Shown here one piece after another: positions 52,198 through 62,761 of a stretch of 64,000 bases of DNA (positions are counted from its first letter, which is position 1; every line of letters begins with the position of its first letter). Below the pieces are notes generated by a model. That model searched no databases. It was not told the origin of the DNA and saw only the letters and a program-made list of their open reading frames with translations. Location: positions 4,627,963 through 4,691,962 of the forward strand of contig NC_087382.1 in the NCBI RefSeq assembly GCF_963675165.1, in the 5' to 3' direction. This DNA is from Halichondria panicea. Its lineage: Eukaryota; Porifera; Demospongiae; Suberitida; Halichondriidae. The position numbers and the translations under genes were made by a program.

Positions 52198-55100
52198 ATG
52201 CAGTCTAAGAGTATTCTCAGCTGGTTAGTGCTACTGACCCTAGCTACTGTTACCAGGAGTGAGCACTATCACATTGTGCCAGTGGATTCAACCGACTTGT
52301 GTGATGAATATCGAAATGGAACTTGTTTCGCTCTCGAGCAGCTTGTTCAAACAGACCTATTATCCGCTGGTGGAGACAATCTCACCTTGAGCTTTCTACC
52401 TGGAGATCATGTTTTAACTGAGCAGTTATTGATTCGTAACGTTAGACATGTGCATTTAACTGGCCAGAACACAAGTACAACTGCAGTTGGATTCCATGGT
52501 ACAATGCGTTTTGATAGTACTGCTAAATTAAATATTGAACACTTGGGTTTTGTTGGAGCGAATGTTGGACCACAAAACTTTGATCAAAGTTTATTCATTG
52601 ATGGTGCCCATGATATCTATATCAACAACTGCTACTTTATGGACTTCAATCAGGTAGAAACCCACATACTTAAGATTGTTAATGCTCAAACTGCGACAAT
52701 TGAGAGCACTTTCTTTATGAACAACACTGGTTGGGCACTGCAAGTTGAGGCTGAGGATGTGTACATAACAGATAGTGAGTTCACTAGAAACGATGGAGGT
52801 GCAGTTGACATTGAATCAAACAACTTTCTGATCAACAACACAGAGTTCAACTACAACAGTGCTGAGAGTGGAGGAGCAGTAAAAGTGGTATCTGGTACTG
52901 TAGTGATCACTTGGTGTAACTTCACAAATAACAAAGCTTCTTGGAGTGGTGGAGCGATTTATGCTGCTGGCTCAGGCAGTGTGTCCATCTTCGACAGTAG
53001 GCTGACAAACAACAGAGCTAGCTATGGTGGAGTGATTTATGTTGACTCAGGCAGTGTTTCTATCTCTGACAGTGAGCTGACAAATAATAGAGCTGACAGA
53101 GGGTGCGGTGGAGCGATTAATGCTGGCTCAGGCAGTAGTGTGTCTATCTCCGACAGTACGCTGACAAACAACAGAGCTCTCTATGGTGGAGCAATTTATG
53201 TTACTTTATGTAGTTTGTTTATCTCTAACAGTGAGCTGACAATTAATAGGGCTGGCTGGAGTGGTGGAGCAATTGCTGCCTCAGGCAGTTTTTTGTCCAT
53301 CTCTGACAATACGCTGACAAACAACACAGCTAACTATGGTGGAGCGATTTATGTTGAATCAAGCAGTGTGTCTATCTCTGACAGTGGGCTGACAAACAAC
53401 AGAGCCGACGGGACTGGTGGAGCGATTAATCTACTCACAGGCCGTGTATCCATTTCTGACAGCACATTGACAAACAACAGAGCTGAAAATGCTGGAGTGA
53501 TTAGTGTTACGTTAGGCAATGTGTCCATCTCCGACAGTACTCTCACAAACAACAGAGCTGATGAGGTTGGATCCGGAGCAATTGACGTTTTGGAATTCTC
53601 CACCTTGATCATACACAACACTGTCATCAGTAATAACATAGATAGTTTGAACATTCAACAATCAAATGTGATATTCACGGGAATAAATATTGTCAGAAAT
53701 AACAATGGTCCCATCAATGCTTTCAATAGTCGAATGGAGTTTAATGGACCTACAACACTCAGTAACAATCGTGGTGTGTTTGGCGGAGCCATAAACGCTG
53801 ACCAGAGTCACATATACATTAACATAAATAATGGAATGATCATCAGCAACAACACGGCTACCTACGGAGGAGGGATATTTCTGAGAGAGAGTACAATCTT
53901 TGTAAATGAGACAATACAGATCTATCAAAACACAGCACACCAGGACGGTGGAGGCATTTATGCTTATTCTAGCAGAGTTGAGTTCCAATCATTAGTGGTA
54001 AGTGATTTTCCTCCAAATAAAGAAAGTGAGATTGCTCACAACATTGCTGAGAATGGTGGAGGTATTTATGCAGTAGCTACTACTATTGAACTAAGTCGAT
54101 CACACGTTAACATCGACTCAAACACAGCAACCACTAGTGGAGGTGGAGTGTACCTACAGCAAAGTTCAAAACTGTACCTATTTAAAAAGAAACCTGAATA
54201 TCAATCATATTATGTCAGGTTAGTGATTAACAACAACTCGGCCGAGTATGGAGGAGGGATATTTGTGGCAGATGACACCGAGAGTGGTGCCTGCAGAGTA
54301 GGGGCCACAAAAAATGATGCTACTAAAATCATTTTTGCGGACTGCTTCATTCAAACAATTAGATTACATTCGGCCAAGAGCATTAATCAAAACTATTTCA
54401 ATACATTCATGACTAATAACACAGCTACCCAGTCAGGAGCAGACATCTACGGAGGTCTGTTGGACAGGTGTATAGCAAGTAAAAACGCTGAATATAACAT
54501 TTCTTTGAATGGATTGGACTATATTAGAAATACCATAGAAGTCTCCACCGAACCACCATCAATCTCTTCTAGGCCTGTTCGAGTAGTTGTTTGTAACAAT
54601 TCACATATTTCTACAAGAAAGGGACACGCATTTAAGATCCGAGTTATGGCTGTTGACGAAGTTGGAAATGCAGTGAATGCCAAAATTCATAGTTCAGTTG
54701 TCAGTGAGAGTGGAGTTGGTCGTCTCAAAGAAGGACAGGCTGAACAAACAGTTGGCAATCAGTGCACAGAATTAGAGTACAATGTGTTCTCAAACGAAAG
54801 CTCCACTCAGATGGAACTCTATGCCGAGGGTCCATGCATCAATTTGGGAATTTCAAGAAAACTTGTTAATATATATTTTCAACCCTGCACATGCCCTATT
54901 GGACTCAAGCCGATTATGTCCCATATTGAGTGCAAGTGTGACTGTGATCCAGACTTGCAAACAGAAGAATATCAGATAACAAATTGTTCTGAGGAGAATG
55001 AAACCATAAAGCTGGAAAGTAATAACAACATATGGATAGAATTCATAAATACTACCAAAAAAACAGGGTATGTTGTTAGTAACTGTGCATTTGACTATTG

Positions 55101-56670
55101 TGTAGAAAAACCAGTTCACATCAGTCTAAGCAACCCTGACGAACAGTGTGCATACAATCGAAGTGGTGTCTTGTGTGGAGAATGTGAACCAGGACTGAGT
55201 CTTGTACTGGCTACGTCAAACTGTAAAGAATGCTCTAATCTTTACCTTCTTTTACTAATCCCATTTGCATTGGCAGGTATATTGCTAGTTGCTTTAATTC
55301 TCGTGCTCAACATCACTATAGCAACTGGAAACATTCATGGCCTTATTTTTTACGCCAACATAGTAGCTGCTAATAGAGCAATTTTCTCTCCTAGTTTAAA
55401 CAACTTTTTAACCATTTTTGTATCATGGGTGAATCTTGACTTAGGAATCGACACGTGCTTTTACGATGAAATGAACTCTCAAGCAAAAGCGCTTCTTCAA
55501 CTTATCTTTCCCGCTTACTTGTTTTTTCTAATCTTCTTAATAATCATTTTGAGCAAGTACTTTGACTCATTTGCAAAGCTCCTCTCCAACAGGAACCCAG
55601 TTGCTGCCCTAGGAACACTCGTCCTACTCTCTTATTCAAAATTCTTACGTTTCATTGTTGCTGCGCTACAATTCACATACTTACATTATCCTGATGGTTC
55701 AATCAAGATTGTTTGGTTGTTTGATGGTAATGTGCAATACTTCACTCCCACTCACATCCCTCAGTTTGTTGCTGCTATCATAATCCTCATTGCTGGTGGA
55801 TTGTTCACTGTACTGCTTTTTTTTGGACAATGGCTTCCGCAGTGTTCAAAGGTTATGATATGGACTAAGAACACAAAATACATTGGCTTCATGGATGCAT
55901 ACCATGCTCCATTCACTCCCAAGCATCGCTATTGGGTGGGACTGCTCCTGTTTGCTCTGATTGCTCATAATCTAGTAGCTGCCATGGCTACAGACACTTC
56001 TCTCCCTGTACTATCTGCTGGGTGTATTGCATTCGGACTAATATCATTGAACAACCTAGTGTACAAAAAGCAATTTAATAAATATCTAGAAACATTTTTT
56101 CTGCTTAATCTCGGCATTCTATCTATTAGCACTTCCTATGTTGTTGAAACACACCAACAGCAAGAAACACTGACCATTGTTTCAATGTCTATAGCTTTCA
56201 TCCTTTTTGTGACAATCATCAGCTACCATTTCCACCATTTCGTACTAAAGAAGACCAAAGTATGGCTCAAGATAAAGGAAGTTGTTAAGGATATCGAAAC
56301 AAAATTACGAGCAGGTGTTGCAGACAAGAGACTCCGACAAGCTAACAATGGTCGGGTAATGTATCAGCTGGTAGTCGATGAAAACGATGACGATGAATTA
56401 CTTGAAGTATTAGACGATTATGAACAAAGAGACCCCGTAGACCCACCTTACACGAATGGAGCTGCTGTGGAAAAAGCTGACCCTGATCGCTACATAACTC
56501 CTCCCAATATCATACTAGCCACGAGGCCGGATCAGCTGAGACTATCCTACATGGATGAACTATCCCCCCTCACCACAGAGGACTACAGACCAGCCCCTCC
56601 CCCTCTAAGAGTCAATCTTCGTTCTATTGTTACACACACAGAAATCGACCTCATACACAATCAAGTATGA
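52198..56670 (+). CDS. Receptor gene 6: Pmp-like multi-pass membrane protein (subtype B, mosaic)
   Basis: 1490 residues with about 17 coils. ATGs at 52171 and 52183 lie within the predicted intron; MQSKSILSWL at 52198 is preferred. The cap resembles gene 3. The segment FNGPTTLSNN..FGGAINADQSHIYIN (about residues 515-545) and the helices (from about 1015; TSLPVLSAGCIAFGLISLNN, TSYVVETHQQQETL) are subtype B like gene 2. The tail (from about 1352) switches back to the subtype-A form (NNGRVMYQLVVDENDDDELL, DPPYTNG, DRYITPP). Some coils have lost a GGA glycine (ENAGVISV, VGSGAIDV). It ends IHNQV. Intact. Confidence 0.9.
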   Translation: MQSKSILSWLVLLTLATVTRSEHYHIVPVDSTDLCDEYRNGTCFALEQLVQTDLLSAGGDNLTLSFLPGDHVLTEQLLIRNVRHVHLTGQNTSTTAVGFHGTMRFDSTAKLNIEHLGFVGANVGPQNFDQSLFIDGAHDIYINNCYFMDFNQVETHILKIVNAQTATIESTFFMNNTGWALQVEAEDVYITDSEFTRNDGGAVDIESNNFLINNTEFNYNSAESGGAVKVVSGTVVITWCNFTNNKASWSGGAIYAAGSGSVSIFDSRLTNNRASYGGVIYVDSGSVSISDSELTNNRADRGCGGAINAGSGSSVSISDSTLTNNRALYGGAIYVTLCSLFISNSELTINRAGWSGGAIAASGSFLSISDNTLTNNTANYGGAIYVESSSVSISDSGLTNNRADGTGGAINLLTGRVSISDSTLTNNRAENAGVISVTLGNVSISDSTLTNNRADEVGSGAIDVLEFSTLIIHNTVISNNIDSLNIQQSNVIFTGINIVRNNNGPINAFNSRMEFNGPTTLSNNRGVFGGAINADQSHIYININNGMIISNNTATYGGGIFLRESTIFVNETIQIYQNTAHQDGGGIYAYSSRVEFQSLVVSDFPPNKESEIAHNIAENGGGIYAVATTIELSRSHVNIDSNTATTSGGGVYLQQSSKLYLFKKKPEYQSYYVRLVINNNSAEYGGGIFVADDTESGACRVGATKNDATKIIFADCFIQTIRLHSAKSINQNYFNTFMTNNTATQSGADIYGGLLDRCIASKNAEYNISLNGLDYIRNTIEVSTEPPSISSRPVRVVVCNNSHISTRKGHAFKIRVMAVDEVGNAVNAKIHSSVVSESGVGRLKEGQAEQTVGNQCTELEYNVFSNESSTQMELYAEGPCINLGISRKLVNIYFQPCTCPIGLKPIMSHIECKCDCDPDLQTEEYQITNCSEENETIKLESNNNIWIEFINTTKKTGYVVSNCAFDYCVEKPVHISLSNPDEQCAYNRSGVLCGECEPGLSLVLATSNCKECSNLYLLLLIPFALAGILLVALILVLNITIATGNIHGLIFYANIVAANRAIFSPSLNNFLTIFVSWVNLDLGIDTCFYDEMNSQAKALLQLIFPAYLFFLIFLIIILSKYFDSFAKLLSNRNPVAALGTLVLLSYSKFLRFIVAALQFTYLHYPDGSIKIVWLFDGNVQYFTPTHIPQFVAAIIILIAGGLFTVLLFFGQWLPQCSKVMIWTKNTKYIGFMDAYHAPFTPKHRYWVGLLLFALIAHNLVAAMATDTSLPVLSAGCIAFGLISLNNLVYKKQFNKYLETFFLLNLGILSISTSYVVETHQQQETLTIVSMSIAFILFVTIISYHFHHFVLKKTKVWLKIKEVVKDIETKLRAGVADKRLRQANNGRVMYQLVVDENDDDELLEVLDDYEQRDPVDPPYTNGAAVEKADPDRYITPPNIILATRPDQLRLSYMDELSPLTTEDYRPAPPPLRVNLRSIVTHTEIDLIHNQV

Positions 56671-57159
56671 ACTGTCTTATTTAGCTAGGTAGACCATAAG
56701 TAATGCAATCTTATTTAACTCCTTGCAATTTTTATTGTTAAGTAATATTAACTATAACAATGCTAACATGAAATGTTATAATAATCGCCTTCCTATCTTT
56801 AAATAGCATTAATCTAGTACATTTAATTGTAATACCTATACAAATTCTCCACCTTTGGGCTACCTCCGGGCGTGATTACTTACTGTCGAGGTATTGCACA
56901 ATAATAATAATAATAATATTATTGTCATGTGCATTTTGTTTTAATTGACCTCATAATACAATCTATGGATGTAGAAATGTATCACAAGTACAACGTACCA
57001 TGTTTGTCTCTACAAACATCCTATATCTCTCTTTTAAACTAGTAATAACAAAACAAAACAACCAGTTTCAAACAACAGTCATGAAACTATACACAATGCC
57101 TACAAACTAATTTGTACATGTATAACGGTATACCTCAGCTAAAAAGAACAATTCACACT
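56671..57159. other. Tail-to-tail gap between genes 6 and 7
   Basis: 489 bp between two stop codons of converging genes. Contains an (AAT)n microsatellite (about 56902-56925) and no gene. Must hold both 3' UTRs. Confidence 0.6.
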
Positions 57160-60100
57160 TCACTGCATAATTTTTTTTATGGGGCCGATATCCGTATGTG
57201 TAACGGGACGACGGTTAGGATTTGGAGGGGGAGGGGCTGATCTTCTGTAGTCCTCTGTGGTGAGGGGGGCTAGTTCATCCATGTAGGATAGTCTCAGCTG
57301 ATCTGGCCTCGTGGCTGGTCTGATGATGGGAGGAGTGATGTAACGATCAGGGTCAGCTTTTTCCATGGCTCCATCAGTGTAAGGAGGGTCTCTTTGTTCA
57401 TAGTCGTCTACTGCTTCAAGTAATTCATCGTCATTGTTTTCATCGGCTACCAGCTGATACATTTGTCGGGCGTTGTTAGCTCGTCGGAGTCTCATGTCTG
57501 CAGCACCAGCTCCTAAGTTCCTTATAGTGTCCTCTATCTTTAGCCATGTATTACTCTTCTTGAGTACGAATTGGTAAAAGTGATAACAAAGTGTTGTGAC
57601 AAATAGGGTGAATGATATTGCAATCGAAGTATTGGCTAGTGCTGACTGATCTTTCTTGGTATCTTTGACATAGAAGGTGCCAAATGATAGAGTAGCAATA
57701 TTGAGCAGATATAGAGTTTCGAAGGAACCACAGAATGTATTTTTATACAAACGATTATTCAAGAGTTTCAATCCAATCAGTCCCACTGATAGAACTCCAG
57801 ATGATAGAATAGGGAGGTAAGTGTCTGGAGCCATAGCAGTTACTAGATTGTGAGCAATCAGAGCAAAGAGGAGCAGCCCCACCCAGTAGCGATGTTTTGG
57901 AGTGAATGGAGCATGGTATGTGTCCATGAAGCCAATGTACTTTGTATTTTTGGTCCATTTCATAACTTTGGAACAGCGAGGAAACCATTGTCCAAAGAAG
58001 AGCACTACAGTGAACAATCCACCAGCAATGAGGATTATAGCAGCAGCAACAAACCGAGGGATGTGATCAGGAGTGAAGTATTGCACATTACCATCGTACA
58101 GCCAAACTATATCACTTGTATTATCAGGATAATCCAAAACCCTGTGTTGCAGTGCAGCAATGATAAACCGTAAGAGTTTGGAATAAGAAAGTAGGACGAG
58201 TGTGCCTAGGGCAGCAACTGGGTTCCTGTTGGAGAGGAGTTTTGCAAATAAGTTAAAGTACTTGCTCAAAACAATAATAAGAAACACAAGAAGAAACAAG
58301 TAAGCGGGAAAGACAAGTTGAAGGAGCACTTTTGCTTGAGAGTTCATTCCATCATAAAAACATATCTCGATTCCCAAGTCAAGATTCAACCATGATATGA
58401 AAACCGTTAAAAAGTTATTTAAACTAGGAAAGAAAGTCACTCTATTAGCTGCTAGTATATTAGTATAGAAAATAAGGCCATGAATATTTCCCGTTGCTAT
58501 AGTGATATTTAGCGTGAGAATTAAAGCAACTAGCAATATGCCAGCCAGCGCAAATGGTATTAGTAGAAGAAGGTAAAGATTAGAGCATTCTCTACATTTT
58601 GACGTGGCCAACACAAGACTGAGTCCTGGTTTACATTCTCCACACAAGACACCACTTCGATTGTAGGCACACTGTTTGTCAGGGTTGCTTAGACTGATGT
58701 TGACTGGTTTTTGTACACAATAGTCAAATATACAGTTGCTAACAACATACCCTGTTCCGTTGGTGGTATTCGCGACTTCTATCCATATGTTACTTTCTAG
58801 TTTTATGGTCTCATTTTCCTCAGAACAATTTTTTATCTGATAATCTTGTTGCAATATTTGATCACATTCGCACTTGCATTCAATATCCGACTGAATTGGC
58901 TTGAGCCCAATAGGGCATGTGCAGGGTAGAAAAGAAATATTAATAAGTTGTCTTGAAATTCCCAAATTGATGCATGGGCCTTTGGCATACAGTTCCACCT
59001 GAGCAGAGTTGTCTTTTGAGAATACATTGTACTCTAACTCTGTGCACTGATTGACAACTGTTTGTTCAGCCTGTCCTTCTTTGAGACGACCAACTCCACT
59101 CGTAGTGATAACAGAACTGATAATTGTGGCATTCATTGGATTTTCCACTTGGTCAACAGCCTTAACACTAATTTTATATGTGTGTCCTTTTCTTATAGAA
59201 ATATAGTCACTTTGTGAATAGCTACAAACAATTACTTCAACAGGCGAAGAGGAGATTGATAACTTAGTGGAGGATTTTACAGTTTTGTTTATGTAGTCCA
59301 ATCCATCTGAAGAATTGTGATATTCAGCATTTTGACTTGCTGTACACCTGTCCAACACACCACCGTAGATGTCTGATCCTGACTGGGTAGCCGTGTTGTT
59401 AGTCATGAATGTGTTGAAGTGGTTTATTATTGGTCCAGGTTCCATCAAGCTGATTGTTTGAATAAAACAGTCCTCAAAAATGGTTTGAATAACACCAGTT
59501 TCTGTGACCCTTCCTCTGCAGGCACTACTCTCTGTGTCATCCGCCACAAATATTCCCCCTCCGTACTGAGCCGAGTTGTTGTTAATTAGTAATGATACAT
59601 ATGTAATCTGAGACTGATTCTTTTCTGCAACATATTCATACTCTTTTTTAAAAATGTACAGTCTTGAACTTTGGCGCAGAAACAATCCACCTCCTTTCGC
59701 GGATGCTGTGTTTGAGTCAATGTTAACGTGTGATCGAGTTAGTTTAATGTATGTAACTACTGCATAAATACCTCCACCATTCTCAGCAATGTTTTCAACA
59801 ATCTCACTTCGTATATTTGATGGAATCGGTAAAGCAGATTCAAATTCAACTCTACTTGAATGAGCATAAATTCCTCCACCATCCTGTTGTGCTGTATTGA
59901 GATTGATCTTTATTGGCTCATTTACTAGGAGTGTACTCACTCTCAGAAATATTCCTCCTCCAGAGGTAGCTCTGTTGTTTTTGAGCGTACAGTCAGAGAT
60001 GGACACGGTGCTACCAAGGTCACAATGGATCGATCCACCATTTGCGACAGCACGATTGTTTGTCATTGTGCTATCTGAGATAGACACACTGCTTGAGTAA

Positions 60101-61748
60101 ACACCAATCGCTCCACCACTCCCGTCAGCATTGTTGTTTGTCAGTGTGCTATTGAAGATAGACACACTGCCTGAGTAGGTATCAATCGCTCCACCATTAC
60201 CGTCAGCACAGTTGTTTGTCAATTTGCTGTCGGAAATAAAGACACTGCCTGAGTCAATATTAATCCCTCCACCCCAACTGCCAGCTCTGTTGTTTGTCAG
60301 GTTGCTACTGGAGACGGTCACGTTGCCTGATTGCACACCAATTGCTCCACCACTCTCATCAGCTCTATTGTTTGTCAGTGTGCTGTCGTAGATGGACATA
60401 TTACCTGACTTAACACCAATCGCTCACCACCAACACTTATAGCAGTGTTGTTTGTCAGGGTGCTGCCGAAGATAGACAAACTGCCCAAGTAATTATTAAT
60501 AGCTCCACCACTCCAGTCAGCACTGTTGTTTGTCAGTGTGCTGTCATTGATAAGCAAACTACCTGAGTAATTATTAATCGCTCCACCAACTCTGTTCGCT
60601 TCGTTATTTTTCAGTGTGCTGTCGGAGATGGTCACACTGCCTGAATAATTATCAATAGCTCCACCATTCCAGTTAACACAGTTATTTGTCAGTGTGCTGT
60701 AGGAGATAGAAACGTTGCCCGAGTCATCAATTGCAATCGCTCCACCATATTTATCAGCTGTGTTGTTTGTCAAGGTGCTATTGAAGATAGACACACTTCC
60801 TGCGTAAACACTAATCGCTCCACCACTTCCGTCGGCACTGTTATTTGTCAGTGTGCTGTCGGAGATGGACACACTACTTGAGTTAACAAAAATTGCTCCA
60901 CCATTCCAGCCAGCACTGTTGTTTGTCAGCTCACAATTGGAAATGTTCACACTACTGCCTGAGCCAACATAAATTGCTCCACCATACCACCGATAAGCAT
61001 TGTTATTTGTGAAGCTACACCAAGTGATCACTACAGTACCAGATACCACTTTTAATGCTCCTTCGTTCCTAGCACTGTTGTAGTTGAACTCTGTGTTGTT
61101 GATCAGTGAGTTGTTTGATTCAATGTCAACTGCACCTCCACCATTTCTAGTGAACACATTATTTGTTATGTACACATCCTCAGCCTCAATGTGCAGTACC
61201 TGACGAGTGTTGTTCGTAAAGAGATTTCTCTCCATTGTTGCAGTTTGAGTTTTAGCAATATTTATTATCTTCTCTGGCTGACTGAGTAGTTTAAAGTCCA
61301 TAAAGTAGCAGTCGTTGATATAGACATCATGGGCACTGTCAATGGTTAATCCTTGATGTGACTTTTGTGGTCCAAAATTCGCTCCAATGAAACCAAAACG
61401 TTCAATGCTTAATTTGGTAATACTAACCAAACGTATTGCACCATTGCTATGGAATCTGACTACAGTTGTATTTTCCGTCAGGCCAGTGAGATATACATGT
61501 GAGAAGTTAAGAATCAATAACTGCTCAGTTAACACATGATCTCCAGGTAGAAAGCTCAAGGTGAGATTGTCTCCACCAGGTAACAGGTCTGTTTGAACAA
61601 GCTGCTCGAGAGTAAAACAAGTTCCATTTCGATAGTCATTACACAAGTCAGTTGAATCCACTGGCACAATGTGATAGTGCTCACTCCTGGTAACAGTAGC
61701 TAGGGTCAGTAGGAGCACTAACCAGCTGAGAATACTTCTAGACAGCAT
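57160..61748 (-). CDS. Receptor gene 7: Pmp-like multi-pass membrane protein (subtype A), one-base frameshift
   Basis: The only member on the - strand. Starts at 61748 (MLSRSILSWL) just after the conserved acceptor. The frame is open for about 440 codons to a coil where ggtggtgagcg replaces the usual ggtggtggagcg: one G is missing (about 60424-60428 on +). The rest, about 1079 codons to 57160, is open in the next frame. All other parts are intact: about 20 coils, Cys-rich module (CTCPIGLKP), subtype-A helices, and a tail with YITPP and YMDELAPL. About 1529 residues without the frameshift. The C-terminus is altered: GPIKKIMQ instead of GPIRNEV, from an A-rich change near 57171-57182. With a single lesion this is either a young pseudogene or an assembly error. 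Confidence 0.85.
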
Positions 61749-61750
61749 AT

Positions 61751-62130
61751 CTGAGGTGCATGCATGTATAATGATGATTGTAATGATCATACTGCTCCCA
61801 GAATGGCTACATAGATCTTTGTTACCCAATGAGTGGGCAGATCAAAGCAATCCAGTGCTATGGATTGGTAGTGATGCAACTGTGTGGGATGAAATTTGCT
61901 GTTGGAATTATTCTCTACCTTCCCGCCCAATCTCCTGGCTACTATCTTTTGCACTAGTTGTGGGAAGAAAACCCATGGAATTCAGCAAAAAACTAATACA
62001 TCTAATATACATATATAGTTGCGTGCATTGCATAGCATACACCCTATAGTTTTACTGCATATGATTGTAATCTTTAACTCACTGTTTAAAATGGACGCAC
62101 TTTTTTCTGTACAATGCATGTTTGCTAGTT
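61751..62130 (-). promoter_or_regulatory. Receptor gene 7 non-coding exon and 332-bp intron
   Basis: Read on the - strand, the exon ends at 62083 (tttaaaca) at the GTGAGTT donor (62082-62076). The acceptor CACCTCAG ends at 61751, two bases before the ATG. Confidence 0.65.
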
Positions 62131-62515
62131 CATCTTCTTTTGAAACTGTTGTATACTAAGGATTGCATATATACACATAGCACGAATATCTGACCTATAT
62201 GCAGTAGACTTAACATCCTTCTCATAAAAGTTCCCGCAGCTTTCGAAATTATTGTTGGATGCTAACATGTAAAACCATGCACTGAATCCTTACTTGGTGT
62301 GAGTAGATAGATATTGATTGTGTTATGACCTCCTAAAGCTAGCCAAACCGGGAGTTTTATGTATTAACTATAAGTAATGTATTAACTATAAGTACCTTAT
62401 CAAAATAGACTACGTCACTTTCATCCAGCCTGTCCTAGATTTGAGCATATACGATGTAATAGGTCTTTACAAAAGCTTTTAGAGTGCATATAATCATAGG
62501 TATAGGGTATAATAA
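62131..62515. other. Intergenic upstream of gene 7
   Basis: AT-rich, no convincing gene. A 15-bp direct repeat (gtattaactataagta) lies at about 62360-62393. Confidence 0.45.
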
Positions 62516-62529
62516 TTATGATTTTTCTC

Positions 62530-62610
62530 TGCAGTCAGTTGGACTGCTTTGACTGGATCAAGCATCAAGGCATCTCCATTCGATTCAGTATCACATCACA
62601 TGATCGGACT
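62530..62610 (+). pseudogene. Relic exon, unrecognised (DCFDWIKHQGISI)
   Basis: A pyrimidine-rich tract and ctgcag acceptor at 62525-62534 precede a frame reading QLDCFDWIKHQGISIRFS. Related antisense stretches lie upstream of gene 4 (about 36440-36480) and gene 5 (about 44690-44734). In all three cases the frame is antisense to the adjacent receptor gene. Family not recognised. Confidence 0.45.
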
Positions 62611-62761
62611 ATAGCACCTAGACCCCAGTACCATCATGCAGGTCCCCCTGCTGCTGAGTACATACTAGAGTATAACGGACTAGAGTACAGGCAGCATAAT
62701 TATTATAGGCACATTTTTTGGTAAGAATTATATGCAGGATAAATAATGGGCGGGCAGTAAC

